Positions 29,949 through 38,840 of a stretch of DNA of 64,000 nt are shown here, one piece after another. Where the stretch lies: NCBI GenBank assembly GCA_036488085.1, contig DASXHZ010000102.1, positions 1 to 64,000 on the forward strand, written 5' to 3'. Position 1 is the first letter of the stretch. Every line of letters begins with the position of its first letter. The notes under the pieces are model-generated. The model had not been told where the DNA came from, searched no databases, and saw only the letters and a program-made list of their open reading frames with translations. Position numbers and translations under genes: made by a program. Source of the stretch: DASXHZ01 sp036488085. Lineage in GTDB: Bacteria; Acidobacteriota; Thermoanaerobaculia; Gp7-AA8.

Positions 29949-32900
29949 ATGACAATGCGAGGCGGGGGTCGGGAGACGCGGAGCGTGTCGGCGCGCGATT
30001 TCCGGTGGGACCCCGCCCTCATCGCGACGCTGCGGCATTCGACACTGGCGTGGAACGAGAGCATCGCTGCGGAGCCGGTGGCTTCGGCGCAGCTTGGATC
30101 GCGCGATCGGCTGTCGCTGCTCTCGCAGTTCGCGGCGCATCAGGCGTTGCTGCAGTTCGCAGGGATCGCGGATGGGGAGCTCGATGCGGCGGAGTGGGTG
30201 GTGGTGCAGAAGCGCGGGTGCGACGCGCGGCTGGTGCGGATTGCGGCGAGAGAGCCGGAAGCGAAGGGGCCGCCGCCGCTGACGTTGGCCCAGGCGTTCG
30301 CGGAGCTGATTCGAGCGCCGGAGCTGGAGGTGCTACGGCAATCGTGGGCGCGCGCCGAGGCGGTTTACATCGAGTGTTTTGCGAAGCTGACGGGCGACCT
30401 CGCGGCGGACTTGCGATGGACGCGTGCCGCGGCCGCGGGAACGATCCTTTCTCCCGGGCTCGAGATGCTGCGCGCGCTGCCGCGGGGGCGCAGCACGTAT
30501 GCGGACGAGTCGTGCATCGAGGCGATGCGAGGGCTCGGACTCGACGTGCGCGTGCTGCGCGGCGGATCGATCATGCGGTACGGCGCGCTCGCGGAGTTGA
30601 ACGTCGATCCGAAGCTGTCGGAGGCCGAGGTCGTCGAACGGATCGGCGAAGTCGTGCTGGTCGCAATCGACCCGGAGACGTTCGATCCCGCGTCGAAGCG
30701 CGTGCTGCAGCTTCTCGGCTCGCTCGACTCGGTGACGCTCCTCGTTCCGGGTGACGATGCTGCCCTCCCGGCGGCGCGGCGCTTCGTCGTGGCACCGACG
30801 CTGGCGCTCGCCCGCGCGGCTTCGGAGATCGACGTCAACACCGCCGAGTTGGACGATCTCCTTCTGCGGGGCATCGTCGCTTCGAAGCGCGACGTCGTCA
30901 TCGCGGAGCCGGCGCGCTCGTACATCGCGGTCCTCAGCCTCTTGGGGAATGAGATTCCTGGCGAGGCGGCGGTCCGCCTTCTGCGCGAGTTCACCGACGC
31001 CTCGCTCGAAGACCTCGCTATCGACCGCATTACATCGTTCGACGGAACAACGTTCCGCGTCGCGACTGACGTTTCGCATTTCATTCCGAGCAACTCGCGC
31101 GCGGCGATCAACCGGATCGCAGCGACGGTTGCCGAAGAAAGCGGCGACCTCCGACGTGCCGCAAAGCTGCAGGTCGACGCCGGCGACTTCGCGCGCGCGA
31201 CGACGCTGCTCGAACAGCTCTCGTGGAGCGGCGACGAGATCGCCGTTCTCTGGACGATGCCGCGCCGCGTGCTCTCGGCGAAGCTGGCAAAGAGTCTGAC
31301 GCGAGCGCTCATCAAGGCGGCGCGCTATCGCGATGCGCGCGAGGTTGCGACACTGATCGACGACGACGACCGCGAGCTCGCCCTCGCGTTCATCGAACGC
31401 CGCACCGGCGACTACGGCCCCGCTCTCTCTCGCCTCGGACGCCTCTCCGGCGATCGCGCCGACGCTCTCCGCGCGGAGATCCTCGCGATCCTCCGCCGCG
31501 ACGATGAAGCCGCAGCCGCCGCGGCGCGGACGAGCAATCCGTACCTGCGCGCGCTCATCCTTCACGAAGAGACCGACGTGAAGTCGCCGTATCTTTCCGA
31601 AAGGCGCGCGACGTATCGCGCGCTGGAACGCGACGACGTCGACGCCGCGCTCGGCCACATCGCGAACGCGCTGACTGCCGCGGAATGCGTCATCCATCGC
31701 ATCGACGCGATGATGGATCGCGTCTACACGCTCTTCCACGCCGGCCGATGGAACGAGGCGCGCGCGGCGGCGCTCGAAGCGCTCGCCGCGGTCGAGGAGA
31801 CACAGGGCGACCGGGCGGCGGGCGGGTTGCTCTTCCTGCTCGCCTATCTGTATGCCGATGATGGGCAGCTCGCGCACGCGGCACAGCGGCTCGCGCGCCT
31901 GCGCCACTTCTACGGCGCGACGAACGACGAGGAGCATCTGGCGGAGCTCGATCTTCTGACGTCACACCTCGACTTCTGCCGCGGGCGTTTCGACGCCGCG
32001 CACCGCGGCGCGTCGGCATTGCTCGAACGAACGCACGACCAGCCCATCCTCGAGGCGGCGGGCGTCATGATCGACGAGATCGACTTCGTTCGCGGGCGCG
32101 CGATCACGCCTCGCGGCGAGCCGCACAATGTCGAGCTGCGCAACCGCCATCGTCATGTGCGAGGCGGGCCGCTCACCGGAACGAACCGCCTTGAGCGGCT
32201 GCGCGCCGCCGCGGAGTCGACGCCGCGCGACACTACCGGTCCCGAGCTGCGCGTTCTGCGCGCGCTCGCCCTCGACGACCTCGCGTCGATCGACGTCGCA
32301 TGGCGCTACGCGACACGCAACCGCCTCGGACACTGGAGCGAGTCGGGATCGCTCGCTCCCCTCGGCAAGCAGGCGCTCGATGCGATCGCGTCCGAGGGGC
32401 CGCGCGACTGGATCGCGGCCAGCGATCGCGAGCTGTTGTTCGTCGACGGCTGCTCGGCATGGCCCGCCGATTCACGCGATGCGGTCGCCGGCGCGTTCAG
32501 CGCGCGGGACGAGCTGCAGCGGCTGCGGCGTCTTACCGCGCAGGATGATGACGGCGAGCGGCCGCGCGCGATGGCCGCCGGGATGATCGGTGATTCGGCG
32601 CCGATCCGTGAGGTGATCTCGCGCATTGCTCTCGTCGGCCGGCGCGACGTTCCGGTCTGCATTCTCGGCGAGTCGGGCACCGGCAAGGAGCTCGCCGCAC
32701 GTGCGATTCATGTCCATTCGCCGCGACGGAGCAAGGCGTTCACCGCGGTCAATTGTGCGGCGTTGCCGGAGAACCTGATCGAGAGTGAGCTGTTCGGTCA
32801 CGTGCGCGGCGCGTTCACGGGCGCTGACCGCGATCGTGCGGGATTGATCGAAACGACCGACGGCGGGACGCTGTTTCTCGACGAAATCGGCGAGATGCCG

Positions 32901-33518
32901 CTGACCGCTCAGGCGAAGCTGCTCCGATTCCTCCAGGATGGCGAGTTTCGCCGCGTCGGCGAGGCGACGAACCGCTCGTCCGACGTGCGGATCGTGACGG
33001 CCACGAACCGGAAGCTCGACGACGCCGTCGAGGAAGGACGCTTTCGCGAGGACCTTTACTACCGCGTCCGCGGCGTCGAGGTCGCGTTGCCGCCGCTCCG
33101 CGAACGCGGTGACGACATCCTCCTCCTCGCACGCGCGTTCCTCGCAACGGAACGGGAGAAGCACCGCGGCGGGCCGTCGCTGTTATCGCAAGAAGTCGAG
33201 TCGTTGTTCCTCGGGTATCCGTGGCCCGGAAACGTGCGCGAGCTGCAGAACACGATCCGCGGCGCGCACGCGATGGCGGGTGAGTCGAAGGAGATCGCGC
33301 TCGAGCACCTCCCGGAGCGTTTGCGCACGGCGTCGGTCCCGCGCGCGGCTAGCGGCTCGTATCAGGATGCGGTGATCCGTTTCAAACGCGATCTGATCGA
33401 AAACGCCCTCGCGCAGTCGAAGGGCAATCAGAATCGCGCCGCCTCGATCCTGAAGATTTCGCGTCAGGCGCTCGGCTATCAGATCCGCGAGCTGGGGATT
33501 TTGGTGAATCGTGCGTGA
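29949..33518 (+). CDS. Sigma-54-dependent activator with large N-terminal TPR-like region
   Basis: This is a 1189-residue protein. The AAA+ domain spans about 879-1105: G-E-S-G-T-G-K-E Walker A, the intact G-A-F-T-G-A loop that contacts sigma-54, L-F-L-D-E-I-G-E-M Walker B and R-E-D-L-Y-Y-R-V. A Fis-type HTH closes the protein (N-R-A-A-S-I-L-K-I-S-R-Q-A-L-G-Y). The first 850 residues are helical repeats of uncertain register, with no receiver, GAF or PAS domain recognisable. Most activators are 400-550 residues long, so this one is exceptional. The ligand or partner that controls it is unknown. It stands alone, with a long palindrome behind it. Confidence 0.9.
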   Translation: MTMRGGGRETRSVSARDFRWDPALIATLRHSTLAWNESIAAEPVASAQLGSRDRLSLLSQFAAHQALLQFAGIADGELDAAEWVVVQKRGCDARLVRIAAREPEAKGPPPLTLAQAFAELIRAPELEVLRQSWARAEAVYIECFAKLTGDLAADLRWTRAAAAGTILSPGLEMLRALPRGRSTYADESCIEAMRGLGLDVRVLRGGSIMRYGALAELNVDPKLSEAEVVERIGEVVLVAIDPETFDPASKRVLQLLGSLDSVTLLVPGDDAALPAARRFVVAPTLALARAASEIDVNTAELDDLLLRGIVASKRDVVIAEPARSYIAVLSLLGNEIPGEAAVRLLREFTDASLEDLAIDRITSFDGTTFRVATDVSHFIPSNSRAAINRIAATVAEESGDLRRAAKLQVDAGDFARATTLLEQLSWSGDEIAVLWTMPRRVLSAKLAKSLTRALIKAARYRDAREVATLIDDDDRELALAFIERRTGDYGPALSRLGRLSGDRADALRAEILAILRRDDEAAAAAARTSNPYLRALILHEETDVKSPYLSERRATYRALERDDVDAALGHIANALTAAECVIHRIDAMMDRVYTLFHAGRWNEARAAALEALAAVEETQGDRAAGGLLFLLAYLYADDGQLAHAAQRLARLRHFYGATNDEEHLAELDLLTSHLDFCRGRFDAAHRGASALLERTHDQPILEAAGVMIDEIDFVRGRAITPRGEPHNVELRNRHRHVRGGPLTGTNRLERLRAAAESTPRDTTGPELRVLRALALDDLASIDVAWRYATRNRLGHWSESGSLAPLGKQALDAIASEGPRDWIAASDRELLFVDGCSAWPADSRDAVAGAFSARDELQRLRRLTAQDDDGERPRAMAAGMIGDSAPIREVISRIALVGRRDVPVCILGESGTGKELAARAIHVHSPRRSKAFTAVNCAALPENLIESELFGHVRGAFTGADRDRAGLIETTDGGTLFLDEIGEMPLTAQAKLLRFLQDGEFRRVGEATNRSSDVRIVTATNRKLDDAVEEGRFREDLYYRVRGVEVALPPLRERGDDILLLARAFLATEREKHRGGPSLLSQEVESLFLGYPWPGNVRELQNTIRGAHAMAGESKEIALEHLPERLRTASVPRAASGSYQDAVIRFKRDLIENALAQSKGNQNRAASILKISRQALGYQIRELGILVNRA

Positions 33519-33536
33519 ACACGGTCTGCGCGAGGG

Positions 33537-33674
33537 CACGCCCCTCACCCGTTCCCTCGCTACGCTCGGGACCACGCTGTCCCGGAGGGAGAGGGCCAAG
33601 TCGAATTTGCGCCCCATCACCCTCTCCCTCCGGGAGAGGGTGGCGGAGCGCAGCGACGCCGGGTGAGGGGCGTG
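33537..33674. repeat. Nested palindromic element after the sigma-54 activator
   Basis: Perfect outer arms CACGCCCCTCACCCG (33537-33551) and its complement (33660-33674) enclose a second perfect 16-base pair of arms, TCCCGGAGGGAGAGGG (33580-33595) with 33620-33635. The latter is itself a hairpin with GGGAGAGGG to 33640. The block shares the core CCCTCGCTACGCTCGGG with the repeat at 24433-24528. The rest of the gap to 33816 shows no gene. Confidence 0.9.
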
Positions 33675-33816
33675 ATCTCGCGCAGAGCGTGGCAATGAGG
33701 GGCGTGCCCTTGCGTAAACGTGTCACGAAGCGAGGAACGACGTGTGGCGAAGCCGTCGCGTTGACAAGCCCCAGCTTGCGCCGGGCGTAGAATCGAGGCA
33801 TTCATTAAGGCCACTC

Positions 33817-35169
33817 ATGCCGCGATCGCGCTTCGCAGTGCCCGCCCTTCTCGTCGCCCTCGCCGGCTGCGCGCTCTACAACGAGGTCTCGATCTCGCCG
33901 CTGATCATGAATCCGCTCAACATCGACCATGGAGCGGACGTCCAGGGGATGGTGCGCAAGGCGGACTACCTCCGCGCCATCGAGTTCGCCTCTACGGTCG
34001 AGACGCGCAGCCGCCCCTCCGCCGCCGAGCTCGCGGCTCTCGGCTCCGCCGAGCTCTCGTCCGGCCGCTACGACGACGCCCGCAAGCACCTCCGTACCGC
34101 GCTCCAGCTCAAGCCGTTCCACTCCACGGCGGCGCAGATCGAGTGGTCGCTCTCCCAGGCCGAGTACATGTCGAACAATTACGAGTCGGCGCTCGAATGG
34201 GCCGAGCAGGCGACGACCCACGGCATCGTCGTCAAGCAGTGGCACCTCGACTACCTCCGCGCGCTCGCGCACACCCACATCTACGACTTCGCCGGCCTCC
34301 CGGCGACGAGCGTGCCGATGAAGACGATGCGTCCCGAGGTGCCGCGCGTGGAGGTCCGCCTGAACGGGAAGCGCTCGATCAGCGCGGTGATCGACTCGGG
34401 CGCGGTGCTCTCGATCGCGTCACGCCAGCTCGCTGACTCGCTTCCGATCCAGCACCTCGGCAATTTCACCGGCGAGTTCTACGGTCTCCTCGGCGAGCCG
34501 ATCGAAGTCGAGTTCGGCCTCCTTGAGTCGGTCACGGTCGGCGACGTCGTGGTCCGCAACGTTCCGGTGGCGATCATGCCGGACGACAAGATGCACTTCA
34601 TCTCCGCCGGCAAGACGCCGTTCAACATCGACTTTCTCCTCGGCGCGAATTTCCTCAAGGAGTTCCGCACCGATCTCGATTTCCCGCGCAGCACGCTGAC
34701 GCTAAAGCGCCTCACGCCGGAGGACCGGCATCCCGCCGACGACCAGAATCTCTTCATCCACGGTTTCCGGCCATACGTGCGCGGGCTGGTGAACGGTCAC
34801 GGGTGGTTCACGTTCGTCCTCGATACCGGCTCCGAGGTGACGTTCCTCAATGACGACCAGAGCTTGAGTCTCCCGCTGCACAGCAACGCTCCCCGCGTTC
34901 ACGGCGCGATGCTCCAGGGCCTCGGCGGCGCGAAGAAGCACGGCGCGAAGGTGGAGGATGTGGAGCTCGGGATCGATCGATGGGCCGGCACGTTCAAGAC
35001 GGTCCCGATGTATACCCCCTCGGAGAACGAGAGCGCAGCCGGGATCCTCGGCGAGAACTTCCTCAACAACTTCCGCGTCGTCCTCGACTACGGCCGCATG
35101 CGGCTCGATCTGATCCGGAACGGCGGGTACTCGACCATCAAGCCGACCGCCGTCCGCGCGGCGTCGTAG
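33817..35169 (+). CDS. Lipoprotein with TPR and two retropepsin-like aspartyl protease domains
   Basis: This 450-residue protein starts at ATG 33817, seven bases after AAGG. The signal ends with the lipobox V-A-L-A-G-C. Residues 40-165 contain TPR-like helices (G-R-Y-D-D-A-R-K-H-L-R-T-A-L-Q-L-K-P). Two retropepsin-type modules follow, each with its own active-site loop: A-V-I-D-S-G-A near 191 and F-V-L-D-T-G-S-E near 335, and each ending with a hydrophobic G-x-N-F-L or G-E-N-F-L-N-N-F segment. Retropepsins are usually dimers of one D-T-G subunit; two in one chain could form an intramolecular dimer. The protein is probably periplasmic. Its substrate is unknown. Confidence 0.8.
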   Translation: MPRSRFAVPALLVALAGCALYNEVSISPLIMNPLNIDHGADVQGMVRKADYLRAIEFASTVETRSRPSAAELAALGSAELSSGRYDDARKHLRTALQLKPFHSTAAQIEWSLSQAEYMSNNYESALEWAEQATTHGIVVKQWHLDYLRALAHTHIYDFAGLPATSVPMKTMRPEVPRVEVRLNGKRSISAVIDSGAVLSIASRQLADSLPIQHLGNFTGEFYGLLGEPIEVEFGLLESVTVGDVVVRNVPVAIMPDDKMHFISAGKTPFNIDFLLGANFLKEFRTDLDFPRSTLTLKRLTPEDRHPADDQNLFIHGFRPYVRGLVNGHGWFTFVLDTGSEVTFLNDDQSLSLPLHSNAPRVHGAMLQGLGGAKKHGAKVEDVELGIDRWAGTFKTVPMYTPSENESAAGILGENFLNNFRVVLDYGRMRLDLIRNGGYSTIKPTAVRAAS

Positions 35170-36531
35170 CTACTTCTTCCTCTTCGCCCAACCCTCGATG
35201 ATCTTCTGGGGTGTGCGGCTGAGGGCGAGGGCGTCGGGCGGGACGTCTTTCGTGATCGTGGAGCCGGCGCCGACGTAGGCCCCTTTGCCGACGGTGACCG
35301 GCGCGACGAGCTGGGTGTCGCTGCCGATGAACGCGCCGTCTTCGATGACGGTCTTGTTCTTGTTTATGCCGTCGTAGTTGCACGTGATGGTGCCGGCGCC
35401 GATGTTGACGTTCGCGCCGACCTCGGCGTCGCCGATGTAGGAGAGGTGCGAAGCCTTCGCGCCTTTGCCGAAGACCGCCTTCTTCGTCTCGACGAAGTTG
35501 CCGACCTTCACGTGCGTGCCGAGGTGCGTGCCGGGACGGAGGTGCGCGTAGGGGCCGACCGACGCGTCGTCGTCGATCCGCGACTCTTCCGCCACCGTGC
35601 CGCTCTTGAAGTGCACGTTGTCGCCCGCGGTCACGTTGATCAGGTGCACGCCCGGCTCGATGACGCAGCCGCTGCCGATCTTCGTCGTCCCCTCGATAGT
35701 GACGAACGGATAGACGACGCTGTCGTTGCCGATGGTGACGGTGGAGTCGATGACGACGGTGTTCGGATTGCGGAACGTGACGCCGCCGGCCATCAGCTTC
35801 GCGACGACGCGGCGCTGGATCTCGCCTTCGACCGCCGCGAGATCGGCGCGTGAGTTGACGCCGAGAGCTTCGACCGGGTCGGAGGTGATGACGGCGCCGA
35901 CGCGATGGCCGGCGCCGCGGAGGATCGCGATAAGGTCCGTGAGGTAGTACTCCGCCTGCGCGTTCTTCGTCGAGAGGCCGCGGAGGTTGTCGAAGAGGTG
36001 CTCGGTGTCGAAGACGTAGATGCCGGCGTTGACCTCGTCGATCCGCTTCTCGTCGTCGCTGGCGTCCTTCGCCTCGACGATGCGGGCGACGGCGCCGCGG
36101 TCATCGCGCACGATCCGGCCATACATCGCCGGGTTGTCGAGCTTCATCGTGAGGAGCGTGAGCGCGTTCTTCTCCGCCTCGTGCTGCGCGATGAGCTGCT
36201 GCAGCGTCTCGGGGCGCGTCAGCGGGACGTCGCCGGAGAGGATGAGGACGCGGCGCGCGCCGACCTGCTCGGCCGCCATCAGGACGGCGTGGCCGGTGCC
36301 GAGTTGCGGCTCCTGGACGGCGAAGCGCGCCCGTTCGCCGATCGCGCTCTGCACGGCGTCGCGCTGGTGGCCGATGATGACCACCGGCGGCCGGTCGCAG
36401 ACGCCGGCTGCGAGCTCGAGGACGTATTCGATGATCGGACGGCCGGCGGCGCGATGCAGCACCTTCACGGTCGCCGACTTCATGCGCGTTCCCATCCCCG
36501 CGGCGAGGATGATCACGTCGAGGTCATTCAT
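35170..36531 (-). CDS. glmU: GlmU, bifunctional UDP-GlcNAc synthesis enzyme
   Basis: This 453-residue enzyme acetylates glucosamine-1-phosphate and then uridylates it to UDP-GlcNAc, the precursor of peptidoglycan and LPS. ATG 36531 gives M-N-D-L-D-V-I-I-L-A-A-G-M-G-T-R-M-K-S, the nucleotide-binding loop of the uridyltransferase half (1-230). The C-terminal half (250-440) is a left-handed beta helix of hexapeptide repeats ending with H-L-S-Y-I-G-D-A-E-V-G and N-I-G-A-G-T-I-T-C-N-Y-D-G, the acetyltransferase active site. Length is normal. It is divergent from yvcK, with 49 bases between starts, and convergent with the lipoprotein gene with no gap. Confidence 0.96.
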   Translation of the reverse strand: MNDLDVIILAAGMGTRMKSATVKVLHRAAGRPIIEYVLELAAGVCDRPPVVIIGHQRDAVQSAIGERARFAVQEPQLGTGHAVLMAAEQVGARRVLILSGDVPLTRPETLQQLIAQHEAEKNALTLLTMKLDNPAMYGRIVRDDRGAVARIVEAKDASDDEKRIDEVNAGIYVFDTEHLFDNLRGLSTKNAQAEYYLTDLIAILRGAGHRVGAVITSDPVEALGVNSRADLAAVEGEIQRRVVAKLMAGGVTFRNPNTVVIDSTVTIGNDSVVYPFVTIEGTTKIGSGCVIEPGVHLINVTAGDNVHFKSGTVAEESRIDDDASVGPYAHLRPGTHLGTHVKVGNFVETKKAVFGKGAKASHLSYIGDAEVGANVNIGAGTITCNYDGINKNKTVIEDGAFIGSDTQLVAPVTVGKGAYVGAGSTITKDVPPDALALSRTPQKIIEGWAKRKK

Positions 36532-36580
36532 TCGCGTAGTGTATTTCGAGGCGATCGGCTTGTGAGATCCTTCCCGACGA

Positions 36581-37621
36581 ATGAAGCATGGCCTCGATAT
36601 CGTCGCGATCGGTGGCGGCACCGGGCTCTCGACGCTGCTTCGCGGGCTGAAGAAGTACGTCGAGAGTGATGGCGCGTGGTCGGTCCGGCGCCTCTCGGCG
36701 ATCGTGACGGTGACGGACGAAGGCGGCTCCTCCGGCGAGCTCCGCCGCGAGTTCGGCATCCTTCCTCCCGGTGACATTCGCAACTGCATCACCGCACTCG
36801 CCGAGGAGGAAGACCTCCTCTCGAAAGTCTTCAATTACCGCTTCGAAGGCGATTCGGCCTTCAAAGGCCACTCCCTCGGCAATCTGCTGCTCAAAGCGCT
36901 GAGCGACATCACCGGCTCGTTTGACGATGCCGTGCTCGCTGCTTCCGAGGTCCTGAACATCCGCGGCGAGATCTTTCCTTCGACGCTGCAGGATATCCGG
37001 CTGCGCGCGACGCTCGCGGACGGCTCGCAGCTTGTTGGCGAGGTGGCGATCAGCGGCTCACTCCTCGGCGAAAAGATGAGTCCCGAGCCGCGACACGCGC
37101 GCATCGTGAATCTGGCAATCGACCCGCCCGACGCCGCGCCGCTCGAGGCCGCGCTCGAGGCGCTCCGCTCGGCCGATCTGATTCTCATCGGCCCCGGCTC
37201 GCTTTACACCTCGGTGCTTCCGAACCTCGTGCTGAAACCGCTCGCCGAGACGCTGCGCCACGCGCGTGCTCTCCGCGTGTACGTCTGCAACGTCATGACG
37301 CAGCCGGGCGAGACCGACGGATACTCGGCGGAGGATCACCTGAGCGCGATCGTGGAGCACGCGGGGCTGGTGGTCGACGTCATGGTCATCAACGGACGCC
37401 GGCCTTCCGAGGCGATTCTGGAGGCGTATGCGAGCCAGCACCAGGATCCGGTGCCGTTCGACCTCGGCGCGATTCGCGAGCTCGGCGTGACGCCGTTCTT
37501 CGGCGATGTGATCGCCGAGGGAAACTACGTGCGGCATGACGCCGGCGCGCTCGCGGAAACGATCTTCCGGCTGTATGACCGCTATGGGAAGACGCTGGAG
37601 CGGATGCGGAGGTCGGACTGA
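36581..37621 (+). CDS. yvcK: YvcK-family gluconeogenesis factor
   Basis: This is a 346-residue cytoplasmic protein of the CofD-like fold. Marks are V-A-I-G-G-G-T-G-L-S-T-L-L-R-G-L-K at residues 8-24, T-V-T-D-E-G-G-S-S-G-E-L-R-R-E-F-G-I-L-P-P-G-D-I-R-N-C and G-H-S-L-G-N-L-L-L. YvcK (also called MgfK or CuvA) binds UDP-sugars and controls carbon flux into the cell wall in Bacillus and mycobacteria. Its divergent neighbour here is glmU, the UDP-GlcNAc synthase, which fits that role. The usual rapZ/whiA partners of Gram-positives are absent. Confidence 0.93.
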   Translation: MKHGLDIVAIGGGTGLSTLLRGLKKYVESDGAWSVRRLSAIVTVTDEGGSSGELRREFGILPPGDIRNCITALAEEEDLLSKVFNYRFEGDSAFKGHSLGNLLLKALSDITGSFDDAVLAASEVLNIRGEIFPSTLQDIRLRATLADGSQLVGEVAISGSLLGEKMSPEPRHARIVNLAIDPPDAAPLEAALEALRSADLILIGPGSLYTSVLPNLVLKPLAETLRHARALRVYVCNVMTQPGETDGYSAEDHLSAIVEHAGLVVDVMVINGRRPSEAILEAYASQHQDPVPFDLGAIRELGVTPFFGDVIAEGNYVRHDAGALAETIFRLYDRYGKTLERMRRSD

Positions 37622-38206
37622 CTACTTCTTCTTCAGTTCCGTCAGTACCAGCTTGGCGACGGCTTTCAGCGTGTCGAACACGCCTGTGCCGTTCATGGCG
37701 ACGGCTTCGAACGTCGGCTCACCTTTGAAGTTGAGCTGGCGGTACATCTCGCCGGGATCGAGGGCGGTGGGGAGGTCGCGTTTGTTGAACTGCATGACGT
37801 ACGGGATGGTCTTGAGGTCGTAGCCCTGCTCTTTGAGGTTCTTGTCGAGGTTCGCGAGCGACTCGACGTTCGCCTCCATGCGCGGCTCCTGCGAGTCGGC
37901 GACGAAGACGACGCCGTCGACCCCCTTCAGGATCAGCTTGCGCGAGGCGTCATAGAAGACCTGTCCGGGGACGGTGTAGAGGTGGAAGCGGGTCTTGAAG
38001 CCGCGCACGGTGCCGAGGTCGAGCGGGAGGAAGTCGAAGAAGAGTGTGCGATCGGTCTCCGTGGCGAGAGAGATCAGCTTTCCCTTCGCCTGCGGGTTCG
38101 TCTTGTCGTAGATCCACTGCAGGTTCGTCGTCTTCCCGCACAGACCCGGGCCGTAGTAGACGATCTTGCAGTTGATCTCCCGCGCGGCGTAGTTGATGAA
38201 CGTCAT
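37622..38206 (-). CDS. mglA: MglA-type small GTPase
   Basis: This 194-residue Ras-like GTPase is near the length of Myxococcus MglA. It shows Y-Y-G-P-G-L-C-G-K-T-T-N-L (P-loop, about 18-30), T-V-P-G-Q-V-F-Y-D-A-S-R (switch II region) and Q-F-N-K-R-D-L for guanine specificity. MglA in its GTP form marks the leading pole and drives polarity, motility or polar assembly. Its GAP MglB is encoded directly upstream (gap of two bases), so the two are certainly co-transcribed. Whether this organism glides cannot be read from the window. Confidence 0.95.
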   Translation of the reverse strand: MTFINYAAREINCKIVYYGPGLCGKTTNLQWIYDKTNPQAKGKLISLATETDRTLFFDFLPLDLGTVRGFKTRFHLYTVPGQVFYDASRKLILKGVDGVVFVADSQEPRMEANVESLANLDKNLKEQGYDLKTIPYVMQFNKRDLPTALDPGEMYRQLNFKGEPTFEAVAMNGTGVFDTLKAVAKLVLTELKKK

Positions 38207-38208
38207 CG

Positions 38209-38709
38209 CTATTCGCTGAACAGGCTGTCGATGTCCTCGTCGGTGATCTCGGCGAACGGCGAGTCGAAGCGGCTCGCGAGATTGCCGCGGTCCGCCTCCG
38301 ACTTCTTGAGCAGCACCTCGAACGTCCGCTCCAGCTCCTGAGACGCTTTCTTCACGCGCAGGCGCACGAGGCCGAGGGACGATCGCTCGTCGAAGATCAC
38401 CACCAGTATGACGCGCTGTGCAACCAGGGAGATGTGGATGTTGTCCCGCTCCCCCTCATGGAAGAGGATCGAGAATTCTTTTTCGCCGATGAGTTTGGCG
38501 AGGCCGTCGGTGGCGGCGACGTTGCCGGCCGTCAGCGACGCGAGCGACGTCGCATCGACGCCGCGCATGTCTCCCTCGACCGCAATCTGCTGGCCGTTCT
38601 TGTCGACGAGGAAGACGATTTTCGCGTTGGAGTCGACCTGCAGACGCCGGAGTGTGTCCTTGATCTGCTGGTACTCCTCCTCGTACATGACGAGATCAGG
38701 AGAGGCCAT
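38209..38709 (-). CDS. mglB: MglB, roadblock/LC7 GTPase-activating protein
   Basis: This 166-residue protein has a roadblock/LC7 domain at residues 8-125 (I-K-D-T-L-R-R-L, then I-V-F-L-V-D-K-N-G-Q-Q-I-A). D-A-T-S-L-A-S-L-T-A-G-N-V-A-A-T follows and I-S-L-V-A-Q-R-V-I-L-V-V-I-F-D-E closes the domain. A charged C-terminal extension (125-166) may form the helix known from MglB. As a dimer it stimulates GTP hydrolysis by MglA and sets polarity. It is first in the mglB-mglA operon. Confidence 0.93.
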   Translation of the reverse strand: MASPDLVMYEEEYQQIKDTLRRLQVDSNAKIVFLVDKNGQQIAVEGDMRGVDATSLASLTAGNVAATDGLAKLIGEKEFSILFHEGERDNIHISLVAQRVILVVIFDERSSLGLVRLRVKKASQELERTFEVLLKKSEADRGNLASRFDSPFAEITDEDIDSLFSE

Positions 38710-38757
38710 TCATCTTTCCCAGTTTTCCCGTGGACGGGAACGCAATGTATAGCACAT

Positions 38758-38839
38758 ATCAGAGCGCAGCTTGCAGAGCGCAGTGCACAGAATAGGGATC
38801 GCTATGACTCGCTCTGCGCTCTGCCCACTGCGCTCTGAT
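38758..38839. repeat. Nested palindrome between recR and mglB
   Basis: ATCAGAGCGCAG (38758-38769) pairs with CTGCGCTCTGAT (38828-38839). GCAGAGCGCAG (38773-38783) pairs with CTGCGCTCTGC (38814-38824). The element ends one base before the recR stop codon. It may end recR transcription. No promoter for mglB is obvious in the remaining 48 bases, though an AT-richer segment lies at 38740-38757. Confidence 0.85.
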
Positions 38840-38840
38840 C

